A DNA stretch of 64,000 bases from Paucibacter sp. B2R-40 (GCF_025717555.1 NZ_JAJIRP010000004.1:373426-437425); one strand, 5' to 3'; shown: positions 9,634 through 19,889, counted from the first letter of the stretch. A program made the numbers and translations. Notes: generated by a model not told the origin, from the letters alone.

Positions 9634-10257
9634 TCAAACCTTGCGCAGCAGCTGGAATTGCACCGCGCCGGCTTTACCGGAACGCCAGGCCTCCAGGCCC
9701 AACTCGGCCGGCGCCGCGATCAAGTCGGGCGCCTCCAGATAGACAAAACCACCCGGCACCAACAAGGGCGCCGCCGCCCGCAAAGCCGGCAAGAACAGCT
9801 CTTGCTGGAACGGTGGGTCGAGCAAGATCAGCTCGAAGCGGGCCGGCGCACAGCGACCCATCCAGCCCAAGGCATCGCTGCATTCAACACGTAGATGGTC
9901 GGCCTTCAACCTGAGTTTGCTGGCACCCAGGCTGCGCGCCAACTCCGCGTCGCGCTCCAGCAGCAAGACCTCGGTGGCGCCGCGCGAGGCAGCCTCAAAG
10001 CCCAAAGCGCCGCTGCCGGCGAAGGCGTCCAGCACGCGCCAGCCGTCCAGGTCTTGGCCCAGCCAATTGAACAGCGTTTCGCGCACGCGATCGGGTGTGG
10101 GGCGCAGGCCGGGCTTGTCCGCCACCGGCAGTTTGGAGCGTTTCCACTGCCCGCCAATGATGCGTACCTCGCGGGCGCCCATGCGCGGTGCGCCCGCAGC
10201 TTTTTGTGTTTGCGCCGAAATCGCCTTGGCCGCAGCGCTGGAACGCGGCCGATTCAC
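9634..10257 (-). CDS. rsmD: 16S rRNA (guanine966-N2)-methyltransferase
   Basis: The 207-residue Rossmann methyltransferase shows the SAM motif [18 protein letters not shown] and the catalytic LLDPPF motif, with [14 protein letters not shown] and [15 protein letters not shown], all typical for RsmD. The frame opens with GTG at 10257, overlapping the hisF stop as GTGA. The conserved part starts near residue 30, so an internal start is possible, though the coupling favours GTG. Placement directly behind hisF is unusual; hisI and hisE would be expected there. Confidence 0.94.
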   Translation of the reverse strand: MNRPRSSAAAKAISAQTQKAAGAPRMGAREVRIIGGQWKRSKLPVADKPGLRPTPDRVRETLFNWLGQDLDGWRVLDAFAGSGALGFEAASRGATEVLLLERDAELARSLGASKLRLKADHLRVECSDALGWMGRCAPARFELILLDPPFQQELFLPALRAAAPLLVPGGFVYLEAPDLIAAPAELGLEAWRSGKAGAVQFQLLRKV

Positions 10258-11033
10258 AAGCGCACCGGAATGCCGCGCGCCGCCATCAAGGCCTTGGCCT
10301 CGGCAACGGTGTGGTGGCCGTAATGAAAAATGCTGGCGGCCAAGACCGCATCGGCGCCGCCGATCTGCACGCCGTCGGCCAAGTCTTCGAGCGAGCCGAC
10401 GCCGCCCGAGGCGATCACCGCCACCGCCACCGCGTCGCTGACGGCGCGGGTCAATTCCAAGTCAAAACCGCTGCGGGTGCCGTCGCGGTCCATGCTGGTC
10501 AGCAATATCTCGCCGGCACCGTACTCGGCCATCTGGCGCGCCCAGGCCACTGCGTCCAGGCCGACATTCTTGCGGCCGCCATGGCTGTAGATATCCCAAC
10601 CGGGACCGCGCGCAACCAGGTCTTCACCTTGCCGACGCTTGGCGTCGATCGCGACGACGATGCACTGTGCGCCGTATTTTTCGGACGAATCCCGTATGAC
10701 TTGCGGGTTAGCGATTGCGGCCGAATTGAACGACACCTTGTCGGCGCCGGCATTCAGCAAGCGCCGCACATCGGCGACCTCGCGCACGCCGCCACCGACC
10801 GTCAGCGGGATGAAGACCTGCGAGGCCACCGCTTCGATGATGTGCAGGATCAGATCGCGCCCGTCGCTGGTCGCGGTGATGTCCAAAAAGGTCAGCTCAT
10901 CGGCCCCCTGCTCGTTGTAGCGGGCGGCGATCTCTACGGGATCGCCGGCGTCACGCAGTTCGGTGAAGTTGATGCCCTTGACGACCCGACCACCGGTCAC
11001 GTCAAGGCAGGGAATGATGCGTTTAGCCAGCAT
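10254..11033 (-). CDS. hisF: Imidazole glycerol phosphate synthase, cyclase subunit
   Basis: The 259-residue beta/alpha barrel protein forms IGP and AICAR from PRFAR using ammonia delivered by HisH. The N-terminal [14 protein letters not shown] (catalytic Asp11-type residue) and the second-half [14 protein letters not shown] phosphate-binding segment are clear. It follows hisA by 14 bp and overlaps rsmD by 4 bp. Confidence 0.97.
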   Translation of the reverse strand: MLAKRIIPCLDVTGGRVVKGINFTELRDAGDPVEIAARYNEQGADELTFLDITATSDGRDLILHIIEAVASQVFIPLTVGGGVREVADVRRLLNAGADKVSFNSAAIANPQVIRDSSEKYGAQCIVVAIDAKRRQGEDLVARGPGWDIYSHGGRKNVGLDAVAWARQMAEYGAGEILLTSMDRDGTRSGFDLELTRAVSDAVAVAVIASGGVGSLEDLADGVQIGGADAVLAASIFHYGHHTVAEAKALMAARGIPVRL

Positions 11034-11047
11034 GGAACAGGGCCGAC

Positions 11048-11791
11048 TCAGCCGAGGCCGAGTTCGTCAGCGCGCGCTTGGCCGGCCGTAAAGTCCAGAT
11101 CGCCGGTATAGATCGCACGGCCGCAGATCACGCCCTCAATGCCCTCTTCCTCGACCGCACAGAGCGCGTCGATATCGGCCAAATTGGCCAGGCCGCCCGA
11201 GGCGATGACGGGAATGGTCAGCGCCTGAGCCAGCTTGACCGTCGCTTCGATATTGATGCCGCTGAGCATGCCGTCACGGCCGATGTCGGTGTAGATCACG
11301 CCTTCGATGCCGTAGCCCTCGAACTTGCGCGCCAGGTCGATCACCTCGTGGCCGGTCAGCTTGCTCCAACCGTCAGTCGCGACCTTGCCGTCTTTGGCAT
11401 CCAGGCCGACGATGATGTGGCCGCCAAAAGCCGTCGCCGCGTCTTGCAAAAAGCCTGGGTTCTTCACCGCAGCGGTGCCGATGATGATGTAGCTCAGGCC
11501 CGCGTCCAGATAGCGCTCGATGGTGTCGAGGTCGCGGATACCGCCACCCAGTTGCACAGGGATCTCGCCATTCACTTCCCGCAGGATCGCCTTGATTGCG
11601 CCCTCATTGACCGGCTTGCCGGCGAAGGCGCCGTTCAGATCGACCAAGTGCAGGCGCCGCGCACCCGCATCGATCCAGCGCCGGGCCATCGCGGCCGGGT
11701 CCTCGCCGAAGGTCGTGGAGTCATTCATATCGCCTTGCTTGAGGCGGACACAGCGACCATCTTTCAGGTCAATAGCGGGGATCAGCAACAT
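11048..11791 (-). CDS. hisA: ProFAR isomerase
   Basis: The 247-residue barrel protein isomerises ProFAR to PRFAR. The start [19 protein letters not shown] with its catalytic aspartate, the [17 protein letters not shown] segment and the [13 protein letters not shown] segment with the second catalytic aspartate are typical. It sits between hisH and hisF in the usual order. Confidence 0.97.
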   Translation of the reverse strand: MLLIPAIDLKDGRCVRLKQGDMNDSTTFGEDPAAMARRWIDAGARRLHLVDLNGAFAGKPVNEGAIKAILREVNGEIPVQLGGGIRDLDTIERYLDAGLSYIIIGTAAVKNPGFLQDAATAFGGHIIVGLDAKDGKVATDGWSKLTGHEVIDLARKFEGYGIEGVIYTDIGRDGMLSGINIEATVKLAQALTIPVIASGGLANLADIDALCAVEEEGIEGVICGRAIYTGDLDFTAGQARADELGLG

Positions 11792-11813
11792 GACGGGAGC
11801 AAGCTATAAGTTA

Positions 11814-12461
11814 TCAAGGTTTCCAGAGAAGGAAATTCCGGTACAGCGCCAAGCCGTGCGCGGCGCTCTTCTCGGGGTGAAATTGTGTGGCAAAAATATT
11901 ATCCCGGGCGATGGCCGAGGTAAAGCGAGCGCCGTAATCGGTTTCACCGACACTGTGGCGCGCTTCTAACGGCTGGGCATAAAAGCTGTGGACGAAATAG
12001 AAGTAGCTCTCATCCGGCACATCACCCCAGACAGGATGCTTCAGCGTCTGGCGAACCCGGTTCCAGCCCATCTGCGGCACTTTGTAGCGGCTGCCATCGG
12101 CCTGCACTTGCCCTTCCAACTGAAAGCGCTTCACAAGGCCAGGAATCAAGCCCAGGCCCGGCGTGTCCTGCTCTTCGCTATGGTCCAAGAGCATTTGCAT
12201 GCCTACACAGACGCCCATCAAGGGCTTGTTGGAGGCGGCGTGCAGCACCGCTTCTTGGAGGCCAGATTCACGCAGCTCACGCATGCATTCCTGCATCGCG
12301 CCCTGGCCCGGCAGCACCACCCGCTCGGCCGCCATGACGTCGTCCGGATTGGCCGTTATGACGACCTCCAGGCCGGTGCCCGCAGCCACATGCAGCACCG
12401 CCTGCGAGACCGAGCGCAGATTGCCCATGCCGTAGTCGACGACGGCGACTGTTCTTGCCAT
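11814..12461 (-). CDS. hisH: Imidazole glycerol phosphate synthase, glutaminase subunit
   Basis: The 215-residue class I glutamine amidotransferase supplies ammonia to HisF. The motifs are [10 protein letters not shown] at the start, the nucleophile cysteine in [15 protein letters not shown] near residue 85, and the His/Glu pair in TQFHPEKS near the end. Only 2 bp separate it from hisB. Confidence 0.97.
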   Translation of the reverse strand: MARTVAVVDYGMGNLRSVSQAVLHVAAGTGLEVVITANPDDVMAAERVVLPGQGAMQECMRELRESGLQEAVLHAASNKPLMGVCVGMQMLLDHSEEQDTPGLGLIPGLVKRFQLEGQVQADGSRYKVPQMGWNRVRQTLKHPVWGDVPDESYFYFVHSFYAQPLEARHSVGETDYGARFTSAIARDNIFATQFHPEKSAAHGLALYRNFLLWKP

Positions 12462-12463
12462 GA

Positions 12464-13063
12464 CTAGAGGCTTCCTTTGGTGGAAGGAATCATGCCGATG
12501 GAGCGCGGATCTAGCGTCATTGCCATCCGCAGCGCCCGACCGAAGGCCTTAAAAATCGTCTCGCACTGGTGGTGGGCGTTATGACCCTTCAGATTGTCGA
12601 TATGCAGGGACACCAGCGCATGGTTCGAAAAGCCCTGGAAAAACTCGAAGGCCAGCTGCGTATCGAAGGCACCGATGGACCCAGCCGTGAATTTGACATC
12701 CATCTCCAAGCCCGGCCGGCCGGAGAAATCGATCACCACGCGGGACAGCGCCTCGTCCAGCGGTACATAGCTGTGGCCATAACGGGTCAAACCTTTTTTA
12801 TCGCCAACCGCCTGCGCGACAGCCAGGCCCAAGGTGATGCCGACGTCTTCAACCGTGTGGTGGCCATCGATATGCAAATCACCCACCGCCTGAATGTCCA
12901 AGTCGATCAGGCCATGGCGGGCGATCTGGTCCAGCATATGGTCGAAGAAACCGATACCGGTATTGAGCCTGGCCTCGCCGCTGCCGTCCAGATTGACGCG
13001 GACGGTGATTTGCGTTTCTTTGGTGTTGCGGCTGACCTCGGCAATGCGTTGGACTTCGCTCAT
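12464..13063 (-). CDS. hisB: Imidazoleglycerol-phosphate dehydratase
   Basis: The 199-residue monofunctional dehydratase has the twin metal motifs HHTVEDVGI and [18 protein letters not shown]. It lacks the phosphatase domain, as usual in betaproteobacteria. ATG 13063 was chosen because it overlaps the hisC stop as ATGA and gives the family N-terminus [12 protein letters not shown]; the longer frame upstream is hisC antisense-frame sequence. Confidence 0.97.
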   Translation of the reverse strand: MSEVQRIAEVSRNTKETQITVRVNLDGSGEARLNTGIGFFDHMLDQIARHGLIDLDIQAVGDLHIDGHHTVEDVGITLGLAVAQAVGDKKGLTRYGHSYVPLDEALSRVVIDFSGRPGLEMDVKFTAGSIGAFDTQLAFEFFQGFSNHALVSLHIDNLKGHNAHHQCETIFKAFGRALRMAMTLDPRSIGMIPSTKGSL

Positions 13064-14223
13064 GACAATGATTCCTTTAGTTGACCCCCAAGGCCGCCTT
13101 CCGGCTCCCGCCCCCCCGGGGGGGAGCAAGGAAGCTCGGGGCGGCTCAGCGCTTCCTTGAGTGCGGCCAGCATGGCCTGGTTTTCTTCGGCCGTGCCGAT
13201 GGTGATGCGCAGGCAATTGTTCAGCAGTGGATGCGCCGTGGATGAGTTCTTGATCAGCACGCCGCAAGCCTTCATGCCAGCGAAGGTGCGCGCCGCATCG
13301 CTCACGCGGACCAAAATCATATTGCCCTGGCTTGGAAAAGCCTGCACACCGGCCATCGCTTGCAGCGCCGTGTAGACCCGCTCGCGCTGCGCCCGCAGCT
13401 CGGCGGCTTGGGCGGCGTAGACATCGGCATGCTCGAGCGCGAACAGCCCGGCTTCAGCATTCAGCACGCTGATATTGAACGGCGGACGCAGCTTGTCGAT
13501 CTCGGCAATCAAGGCCGCCTGCCCGATCAAGTAACCAATACGCACACCGGCCAGGCCAAACTTGCTCATCGTGCGCATCACCAGCACTTGCGGGTAACGT
13601 GCCAGCAAGGCCATCGAATCACTGGAAGCAAAGGGTTGATAAGCCTCGTCCATCACCACCAAGCCGGGAGCCGCTTGGATGATCTGCTCGATCACAGCAG
13701 AGTCCCAGAGATTGCCGGTCGGATTATTTGGGAAAGACAGATAAACCAGCGCCGGCTGATGCTCAGCAATCGCCGCCAGCATGGCCGGGCCATCAAGTTC
13801 AAAATCATCAGCGCGCAGCGGCACGCCGACAAACTGCAGGTTCTGATAGCGCGCCGACAGCTCGTACATCACAAAGCTGGGCAGCGGTGACAGCACCTTG
13901 GCGCCGGGCCGACTGACCGCCATGCTGAGCATGGTGATCAACTCGTCGGAGCCATTGCCCAGCATGATCGCGCAGCCGGCCGGCATGCCGGCATGCAGCG
14001 CCAGCGCGGCCGCCAATTTGGCCGTGCTTTCGGCCGGATAACGGTTGATCGCAACGGCGCCCAGGCGCGCACCCAATTCCGCTTGCAATTCGATGGATAG
14101 CCGAAACGGGTTCTCCATCACGTCGAGTTTGACCATGCCGGCGCTGGACGCGACCGGGTAGGCCTGCGAGCCGCGCACGTCTTCGCGAATACAGGCCAGC
14201 GCTTGGTTCAGGGCAGTCTTCAT
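13060..14223 (-). CDS. hisC: Histidinol-phosphate aminotransferase with a repeat-derived C-terminal tail
   Basis: The 387-residue PLP enzyme has the Schiff-base lysine in [17 protein letters not shown] and the [15 protein letters not shown] motif. The fold ends near residue 360; the last 25 residues (…[19 protein letters not shown]…) are encoded by a GC-rich repeat and look non-catalytic. The tail appears real because its stop codon overlaps the hisB start (ATGA). The start codon in turn overlaps the vapC stop (14220-14223). HisC usually follows hisD directly; here 3.3 kb of other genes intervene. Confidence 0.96.
   Translation of the reverse strand: MKTALNQALACIREDVRGSQAYPVASSAGMVKLDVMENPFRLSIELQAELGARLGAVAINRYPAESTAKLAAALALHAGMPAGCAIMLGNGSDELITMLSMAVSRPGAKVLSPLPSFVMYELSARYQNLQFVGVPLRADDFELDGPAMLAAIAEHQPALVYLSFPNNPTGNLWDSAVIEQIIQAAPGLVVMDEAYQPFASSDSMALLARYPQVLVMRTMSKFGLAGVRIGYLIGQAALIAEIDKLRPPFNISVLNAEAGLFALEHADVYAAQAAELRAQRERVYTALQAMAGVQAFPSQGNMILVRVSDAARTFAGMKACGVLIKNSSTAHPLLNNCLRITIGTAEENQAMLAALKEALSRPELPCSPPGGREPEGGLGGQLKESLS
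13083..13137 (-). repeat. GC-rich hairpin-forming repeat, copy 1 (inside hisC 3' end)
   Basis: On the minus strand it begins GAGCTTCCTTGCTCC and continues with a C-run/G-run palindrome (13104-13127) and CCTTGGGGGTC. The copy at 53436-53490 on the plus strand has the same order of blocks: AAGCTTTCTTGCGCC, a C-run/G-run palindrome, and CCTGGGGGC. This copy is read through as the hisC tail. Confidence 0.75.
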
Positions 14224-14663
14224 GGCTTGAGACGATCCACATCGATGAGTTTGGGGTTCAGCACGGTGACGCTGTCAAACACCGCCTCGTGCGGCAGCTC
14301 CAGGCTCAAGAGCAGCGTGCAGCCTTGCGCCTTGGCGGCGGCGACGATCAAGGCGTCGGCGTAGAGCAGGCCAAAACGGCTCTCGATCGACCAGGCGCTC
14401 TCCACCGTCGCATGATCAATCGCCCAGGGTTGCCAACGCTGATAACGGCGAACTTCGGCGCGCGCATCGCCGTTGGGCATGGGCGGCTGGATGCGCGTGG
14501 TGACCGAGGCATAAAAATCGTTCAAGACCTGGGTCGAGAGCCGGCCGCTGCGGCGCAGCCAGAGCTCGCGCAGCCAGTTCATCGCTTGATCGCGGGCGCC
14601 ACGGTCGGCACCGTCCTCGCTGAGGATCAAGACCGAGGTGTCGACAAAGACCAGTTCAGTCAT
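14220..14663 (-). CDS. vapC: PIN-domain toxin, VapC-like
   Basis: The 147-residue protein shows the PIN nuclease pattern: FVDTSVLI with Asp8 at the N-terminus, a middle acidic segment (ESAWSIESRFGLLYADALIVAAA) and the C-terminal TLLLSLELPHEAVF, where families usually have S-E-D-L. The acidic residue there is shifted but present. VapC toxins are RNases held inactive by VapB. It overlaps vapB (14660-14663) and hisC (14220-14223) by 4 bp each, so toxin, antitoxin and hisC appear translationally linked. Function as an active toxin is inferred. Confidence 0.82.
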   Translation of the reverse strand: MTELVFVDTSVLILSEDGADRGARDQAMNWLRELWLRRSGRLSTQVLNDFYASVTTRIQPPMPNGDARAEVRRYQRWQPWAIDHATVESAWSIESRFGLLYADALIVAAAKAQGCTLLLSLELPHEAVFDSVTVLNPKLIDVDRLKP

Positions 14664-14884
14664 TTGGCCAACTCGCTGCGCTGCGGGTAGGCCGCGCCGT
14701 CCGAGGCCCAGGTGCGCTCGCGGTGCACCCAGTCTTGCAGCGCTCGCTCATAGGCATCGTCGTGGCGCATCTTCTCGGCCAGCATCTCGCCGACCAGGCG
14801 AGAGACGCTGGTATTGCGGCGGGCCGCCTCCAAGCGAGCCCATTCGGCGACGCTGTCTTCCATACTGACCGTTACGTTTTTCAC
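14660..14884 (-). CDS. vapB: Ribbon-helix-helix antitoxin, VapB-like
   Basis: The 74-residue protein begins [20 protein letters not shown] and continues with [16 protein letters not shown], the beta-strand/helix/helix layout of RHH DNA-binding proteins. The C-terminal part ([13 protein letters not shown]) would bind the toxin. It is the first gene of vapBC-hisC..., with a double palindrome just upstream that is a likely autoregulatory operator. ATG 14884 is the only sensible start. Confidence 0.82.
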   Translation of the reverse strand: MKNVTVSMEDSVAEWARLEAARRNTSVSRLVGEMLAEKMRHDDAYERALQDWVHRERTWASDGAAYPQRSELAK

Positions 14885-14896
14885 GAACTCGAGTCT

Positions 14897-14927
14897 ACAC
14901 GAACTTCGTGCAACACGAAGTTCGTGT
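14897..14927. promoter_or_regulatory. Tandem palindromes upstream of vapB, likely VapB/VapBC operator
   Basis: Two near-identical 13-bp palindromes, CACGAACTTCGTG (14898-14910) and CACGAAGTTCGTG (14914-14926), are separated by three bases; together they form one larger perfect inverted repeat. A further half site CACGAAC lies at 14882-14888 overlapping the vapB start. This is the usual operator architecture for RHH antitoxins. A divergent chemoreceptor gene starts about 140 bp away. Confidence 0.8.
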
Positions 14928-15063
14928 CACTGATAAAAAGTCCGGGTATAGAAAGCAGCCAAATGGCCGACAACGATCCTTGAGTAAGTGGCACTTTGAA
15001 CGAGGGCTCGGCCTCATTCGTCTTCAAGGCCTCATGCAGCACTCCAACACAATAGGAATCGCC

Positions 15064-16629
15064 ATGCCTTGGTTTGATCTTTCGGCCCAGTCGCTGCGCA
15101 CCCGTTTTGCCTTGATGATTGGCGCCAATGTGCTCGCCACAGCACTGCTGCTGCTGCAGGCTGTCTACAGTTTTGAGCGCTTGCACCGCGACGCCGAACG
15201 CAGCTTTGTTGCCAAAGACTTGGTAGCCGATGTCTTGCCGCCACCCATGTATTTGATCGAGTTGCGCCTGCTCTTGTCCGAGGCGGTGGAAGGCAGCATC
15301 AGCAAGGACGAAGCGGCCAAGCAGTTCAAGCGCCTGCAATCGGAATATGACGCCCGCGTGCAGTACTGGAGCAGCAATCCGCCATACGGCCTGGAGAAAT
15401 CGCTGCTGGGTGAACAACATCATTTAGCCCAGCAAATGCTGGAACTCGCCCGCAACCAGGTCTTGGAGCCCTTGATTCGCGATGACACCGAGGCCGCCAA
15501 AGCGGGCCTGCAGCGCGCTCATCAGAGCTACCTGGCCCACCGCCATGCTGTCGATGCGACGGTCAGCGCAGGCAACGCATTTGCCGAGGAGGCCACCCAA
15601 AGCTTCAACCAAGCCCGGGAAAACGGCATCTTGGCCTTGCTGCTGGTCGGCTGTGTTGCCGCAATGGGCGTGGGAGGTAGCATGTGGGCGCTGCAAAAAG
15701 CCATCATGGGCTCGGTGCTGCAGGCCTCCGAAGTGGCGCGCACCGTGGCCGCCGGCGATCTGCGCGCCCAGCTAACGCTCGACAGTGCCGAGGCCGGCAC
15801 AACTCAGCATCGCAATGAACTGCGGGGCTTGAGCCGCGACATCAGCCTGATGGTCATCAGGCTGCGTGAATTGATCGCCCGGGTGCAGCAAGGCGCAAGC
15901 CGCATCGACGGTAATTCACACAGCATCTCGCAAGCCAATGCCGAGCTCTCCGCCCGGGCGCTGCTGGAGGTGTACGACCTGGAGCAGGCCAGCGAAGCGC
16001 TGCAAGCCATGGACGGTCAAGCCAAACAAGGTGCGAGCTCGGCTGCGCAGGCCAATGAACGCTCCGCCCAAGCGGCAGAGTTGGCGCGCCAAGGCAGCGC
16101 CGATATGCAAGCCGTCGTGGCCGCGATGCAGGAAATCGAACAAAGCAGCCGCCGCATTGCCGACATCACAGGCGTGATCGACAGCATTGCCTTTCAGACC
16201 AATATCTTGGCGCTCAACGCCGCCGTCGAGGCCGCCAGGGCCGGCGAAGCCGGGCGCGGTTTCGCGGTGGTCGCCAGCGAAGTGCGCATGCTGGCCAAAC
16301 GCAGTGCCGATGCGGCGCTGGAAATCAAGCAACTGATCCAGGGCAGCAGCACGCAAGTCGAACGCGGGTCCGGCGCGGTTCAGCATACCCGCAGCACGAT
16401 TGATGAAATGGTCGATCAAGTCGCCGAGGTCAGCCGCTTGATCCAAGGCAGCAGCCATGAGTTGCAACAGCAACTGGGCTCGATCGCGGCCCTTCATCAA
16501 CTGCTGGACGGCATCTCCACCCGCATCCGAGAGAACAGCGGCATGGTGGACCGCACCGCCGCCGAATCTGCGGAACTGCAGACCGAAGGGGCCGACTTGC
16601 ACTCGGCAGCCCAACGCTTCAAGCTCTGA
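15064..16629 (+). CDS. Methyl-accepting chemotaxis protein
   Basis: The 521-residue chemoreceptor has a first membrane helix (about residues 12-33), a four-helix-type periplasmic domain, a second helix (about 192-215), a short HAMP and a cytoplasmic signalling domain. The hairpin tip [23 protein letters not shown] lies at about residues 373-395 (given here in two overlapping halves: [13 protein letters not shown] and [11 protein letters not shown]). No C-terminal NWETF-type pentapeptide is present. ATG 15064 is chosen for its AGGA ribosome-binding site; the frame extends up to a GTG within the vap operator. It is convergent with the binding-protein gene and lies inside the split his operon. 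Confidence 0.9.
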   Translation: MPWFDLSAQSLRTRFALMIGANVLATALLLLQAVYSFERLHRDAERSFVAKDLVADVLPPPMYLIELRLLLSEAVEGSISKDEAAKQFKRLQSEYDARVQYWSSNPPYGLEKSLLGEQHHLAQQMLELARNQVLEPLIRDDTEAAKAGLQRAHQSYLAHRHAVDATVSAGNAFAEEATQSFNQARENGILALLLVGCVAAMGVGGSMWALQKAIMGSVLQASEVARTVAAGDLRAQLTLDSAEAGTTQHRNELRGLSRDISLMVIRLRELIARVQQGASRIDGNSHSISQANAELSARALLEVYDLEQASEALQAMDGQAKQGASSAAQANERSAQAAELARQGSADMQAVVAAMQEIEQSSRRIADITGVIDSIAFQTNILALNAAVEAARAGEAGRGFAVVASEVRMLAKRSADAALEIKQLIQGSSTQVERGSGAVQHTRSTIDEMVDQVAEVSRLIQGSSHELQQQLGSIAALHQLLDGISTRIRENSGMVDRTAAESAELQTEGADLHSAAQRFKL

Positions 16630-16682
16630 GCGACGGACCCAATCGGCGGGACTACAGGCGCGGCCCCGCCCCTCAGAGCCTG

Positions 16683-17552
16683 TCAGGGCCAGCGCCAAAG
16701 CTCTTTGCGCGCCAAGGGCGTCAGTTCAGGCAGTAAGGGGTTGCGCAACTCAATCAAACGGCGCATATGCAGGCCCGCCTTGTTAATCGACTCCGAATGG
16801 TAAGTGTCGAACAAACGGTCAAAGCCACCATTGGCCAGCAAGCGATTGAGGCCCAATTCAACCAGCCCGGCCAAGCGCTGGTCGCCTGGGCGCACAAAAA
16901 AGTAGACCGCCGTCGGGTAGTGCAAGACCAGACTGGGTTCGATGGCGAACAACTGCTTTTGCCCCTCCTGCTCCCATCCGACTTCCAGTACCGATCTCGG
17001 AAATCCTTGGGCGCGGCCGACATCGAGCATCTTGAACAAGGCCGCAAAAGAAGTTCCCGTGGTCACGGTCAAGCCATTGGCACGCAGGATCTCGGTGTCG
17101 GGCCAATCATGACCCTGCACCAAGGCAAATCGCTTCAGGCTGTCCAGCCCGGTCACATCCTTCCACGCGCCCTGCTGCCCTTGCTTGATCAAGAGCAGGC
17201 GCCACCCGTAAAGCCCTTTGAAGATCGGAATGCGCACCGGCAACAAGTTTTGCTCGCGCTGCACGCTGGTCATTGACCAAGCAATATGCAAATGATCCTG
17301 CTGCGCCTCCAACTCCTTCAGCGCGCGGCTTTGTACCATCACGTCCTTGGAGGCGCTCAGCTCACAACGCACGCCGGAAGCGTCCAGGGCCAGTTTCAAG
17401 AGTTGCAGCGGGAACCAGGTGCTGGGGTCGATATCGCGCATTGGGCGCGGAAACACCACCCGCAGCGCCGGCGCCAAGGCCGGCGCCGCTGTGGCTTCCG
17501 CCGTCAAAAGCACTGACAGCGCCGGCAAAAACTGACGGCGCTGCAGACTCAT
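16683..17552 (-). CDS. Periplasmic solute-binding protein, family 3-like
   Basis: The 289-residue protein has a signal peptide ([17 protein letters not shown], cut near residue 23) and the size and pattern of an extracellular solute-binding protein ([35 protein letters not shown]). No permease or ATPase is adjacent, so it is more likely a sensory partner or orphan receptor. ATG 17552 overlaps the hisD stop (ATGA), an odd fusion to histidine biosynthesis. The neighbouring convergent chemoreceptor could be its signalling partner. The ligand is unknown. Confidence 0.6.
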   Translation of the reverse strand: MSLQRRQFLPALSVLLTAEATAAPALAPALRVVFPRPMRDIDPSTWFPLQLLKLALDASGVRCELSASKDVMVQSRALKELEAQQDHLHIAWSMTSVQREQNLLPVRIPIFKGLYGWRLLLIKQGQQGAWKDVTGLDSLKRFALVQGHDWPDTEILRANGLTVTTGTSFAALFKMLDVGRAQGFPRSVLEVGWEQEGQKQLFAIEPSLVLHYPTAVYFFVRPGDQRLAGLVELGLNRLLANGGFDRLFDTYHSESINKAGLHMRRLIELRNPLLPELTPLARKELWRWP

Positions 17553-18877
17553 TCGGAGCGAGACTTCAGCGCCGTCTGCAACCTCATTTCCGCTGCCCGG
17601 GCATGGCCTTGCAGCCCCTCACCGTAGGCCAACTCGGCCGCAATAGGTCCCAGCTTTTGCGCGCCGGCCTCGCTGACTTCGATCAGGCTGCTGCGCTTTT
17701 GGAAGTCGTAGACACCCAGCGGTGACGAGAAACGCGCGGTGCCCGCCGTCGGCAGGACATGGTTAGGCCCGGCGCAATAGTCGCCCAGCGACTCGCTCGT
17801 ATAAGCGCCCAAAAAGATCGCACCGGCGTGGCGCAACAACGGCTCCCAGGCATGGGGATTGGCGCTGGACACCTCCAGATGCTCGGGCGCGATGCGGTTG
17901 GAGATCTCGCAAGCCTCTTCCATCGAGCGTGTCAGGATCAGCGCACCGCGCCCTTCCAGCGAGGCGCGGATGACTTCGTGCCTGGGCATCTCGGGCAGCA
18001 GCTTGTCGATAGCCGCGCGGACCAGCGCAATGTATTCAGCGTCCGGGCATAGCAGAATGCTTTGCGCCATCTCGTCATGCTCGGCTTGGCTGAACAAATC
18101 CATCGCCACCCAAACGGGCGGTGTCGTGCCATCGGCCAAGACCAAAATCTCGCTGGGCCCGGCGATCATGTCGATGCCGACTTGGCCGAACACATGCTTT
18201 TTGGCGCTGGCTACATAGGCATTGCCGGGGCCGGTGATCTTGTCGACCTTGGGCACCGTTGCCGTGCCGTAGGCCAGCGCCGCCACCGCCTGCGCGCCGC
18301 CCAAAGTGAAGACGCGGTGGACGCCTGCGATATAGGCGGCGGCGAGCACCAGCGGGTTCTTCTCGCCGCGCGGCGTCGGCACCACCATGATGATCTCGGG
18401 CACACCGGCCACCTGAGCCGGAATCGCGTTCATCAAGACGCTGCTCGGATAGGCTGCCTTGCCGCCCGGCACATAAATGCCGACGCGGTCCAGCGGCGTG
18501 ACTTTCTGGCCCAAGAGCGTGCCGTCTTCATCACGGTAGCTCCAGCTCAAGCCACTGGCTTGCTTTTGGCGCTCGTGATAGCTGCGCACCCGCTCGGCCG
18601 CAGCTTGCAAGGCGTGACGCTGCGCCGGGGTGATGGCCTCGAACGCGGCCTTCAATTCTTCGCGCGTCAGCTCCAGCTCGCTGACGCTGGCGGCCTGCAG
18701 CTGGTCGAAGCGGGCGGTGTAGTCGAGCAGCGCCGCGTCGCCGCGCTCGCGCACATCGGCCAGGATCTCGGCCACGCGCAACTCGATCGCCGAGTCGGTC
18801 TCGGCCGACCAATGCAGCACGCGCTGAAACTCGGCTTCAAAGTCGGCGGCGGCGGTGCTGAGGTGGCGGAGCTTCAT
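17549..18877 (-). CDS. hisD: Histidinol dehydrogenase
   Basis: The 442-residue zinc enzyme oxidises histidinol to histidine in two NAD-dependent steps. Family segments are visible: [54 protein letters not shown] and the catalytic [10 protein letters not shown] and [14 protein letters not shown]. It follows hisG by 12 bp. Its stop overlaps the binding-protein start rather than hisC. Confidence 0.97.
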   Translation of the reverse strand: MKLRHLSTAAADFEAEFQRVLHWSAETDSAIELRVAEILADVRERGDAALLDYTARFDQLQAASVSELELTREELKAAFEAITPAQRHALQAAAERVRSYHERQKQASGLSWSYRDEDGTLLGQKVTPLDRVGIYVPGGKAAYPSSVLMNAIPAQVAGVPEIIMVVPTPRGEKNPLVLAAAYIAGVHRVFTLGGAQAVAALAYGTATVPKVDKITGPGNAYVASAKKHVFGQVGIDMIAGPSEILVLADGTTPPVWVAMDLFSQAEHDEMAQSILLCPDAEYIALVRAAIDKLLPEMPRHEVIRASLEGRGALILTRSMEEACEISNRIAPEHLEVSSANPHAWEPLLRHAGAIFLGAYTSESLGDYCAGPNHVLPTAGTARFSSPLGVYDFQKRSSLIEVSEAGAQKLGPIAAELAYGEGLQGHARAAEMRLQTALKSRSE

Positions 18878-18889
18878 AACGGTTTGAAC

Positions 18890-19549
18890 TTATGAGGTGG
18901 TAGCGGCGGCAAAAGCGTCGATCATGCGGCGCAGCGGTTCGCGCTTGAGCTTGAGTGCGGCCTGGTTGACGACCAGGCGGGATGAAATTTCCATCACCTT
19001 CTCGACCTCGACCAAGTGGTTGGCCTTCAAGGTATTGCCGGTCGAAACCAGGTCGACGATGGCGTCGGCCAGGCCGGTCAAAGGCGCCAGCTCCATCGAG
19101 CCATAGAGCTTGATCAGGTCGACATGCACGCCCTTGTCGGCAAAATGCTGACGCGCAATCTGCGTGTACTTGGTGGCGACGCGGATGCGCGAGCCCTGCT
19201 TGATGGCGGCGGCGTAATCAAAATCATCACGCACCGCCACGCTCATGCGGCAACGGGCGATGTTCAGGTCCAGCGGCTGATACATGCCGTCCAGGCCATG
19301 CTCGATCAGCACGTCGCGGCCGGCCACGCCGAGGTCGGCGCCGCCGTACTGCACATAGGTCGGCACGTCGCTGGCGCGCACCAGCACGACCTGCACCTCG
19401 GGGCTGTTGGTGGCCAGGATCAGCTTGCGCGAGGTTTCCGGGTTGTCCAGCACCTCAATGCCTGCGGCTTTGAGCAGCGGCAGGGTTTCTTCAAAGATGC
19501 GGCCTTTGGACAGGGCAAGGGTGATCATGGGGGAGGCACTCATTGGCAT
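18890..19549 (-). CDS. hisG: ATP phosphoribosyltransferase, short form
   Basis: The 219-residue protein catalyses the first step of histidine synthesis. It has the family start [18 protein letters not shown], the [15 protein letters not shown] segment and the PRPP loop [14 protein letters not shown]. It lacks the C-terminal regulatory ACT-like domain, so it needs the HisZ subunit, which is not in the window. Three in-frame ATGs (19549, 19543, 19528) are possible; none has a strong ribosome-binding site. Confidence 0.96.
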   Translation of the reverse strand: MPMSASPMITLALSKGRIFEETLPLLKAAGIEVLDNPETSRKLILATNSPEVQVVLVRASDVPTYVQYGGADLGVAGRDVLIEHGLDGMYQPLDLNIARCRMSVAVRDDFDYAAAIKQGSRIRVATKYTQIARQHFADKGVHVDLIKLYGSMELAPLTGLADAIVDLVSTGNTLKANHLVEVEKVMEISSRLVVNQAALKLKREPLRRMIDAFAAATTS

Positions 19550-19585
19550 TCAGGGCTATCCGGCATGCCGGAAAGTGAGGAGCGA

Positions 19586-19852
19586 TCAGCGCGCCGACGA
19601 CTGCGGCGTCGGGTCGGCGGCCCATTCGGCGGGCGTCAGCGTCTTCATCGACAGCGCATGGATTTGCTCGCGCATGCGCTCACCCAAGGCCTGATAGACG
19701 CGCTGGTGGCGGCGCACGCGGCTCAAAGCCTCGAACTCGGCCGACACGATGGTGGCAAAGAAATGCCGCCCGTCGCCCTCGACTTCACAGTGTTTGCAGG
19801 GCAGCCCGGAGGCAATGAATTGCTGAACTTCAGCTGGAGTAGGGTCGGCCAT
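19586..19852 (-). CDS. BolA/IbaG-family protein
   Basis: The 88-residue protein has the BolA core CKHCEVEGDGRHFFATIVSAEFEAL, with the helix-turn-helix-like class II KH fold residues SRVRRHQRVYQALG. BolA proteins pair with monothiol glutaredoxins in iron-sulfur handling. In many Burkholderiales this gene stands next to murA and hisG; here hisG follows after only 36 bp and murA is absent. Confidence 0.88.
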   Translation of the reverse strand: MADPTPAEVQQFIASGLPCKHCEVEGDGRHFFATIVSAEFEALSRVRRHQRVYQALGERMREQIHALSMKTLTPAEWAADPTPQSSAR

Positions 19853-19889
19853 AGTGGGAGGATTCTAGTTTGTGAAGGATTGGGCCAAC

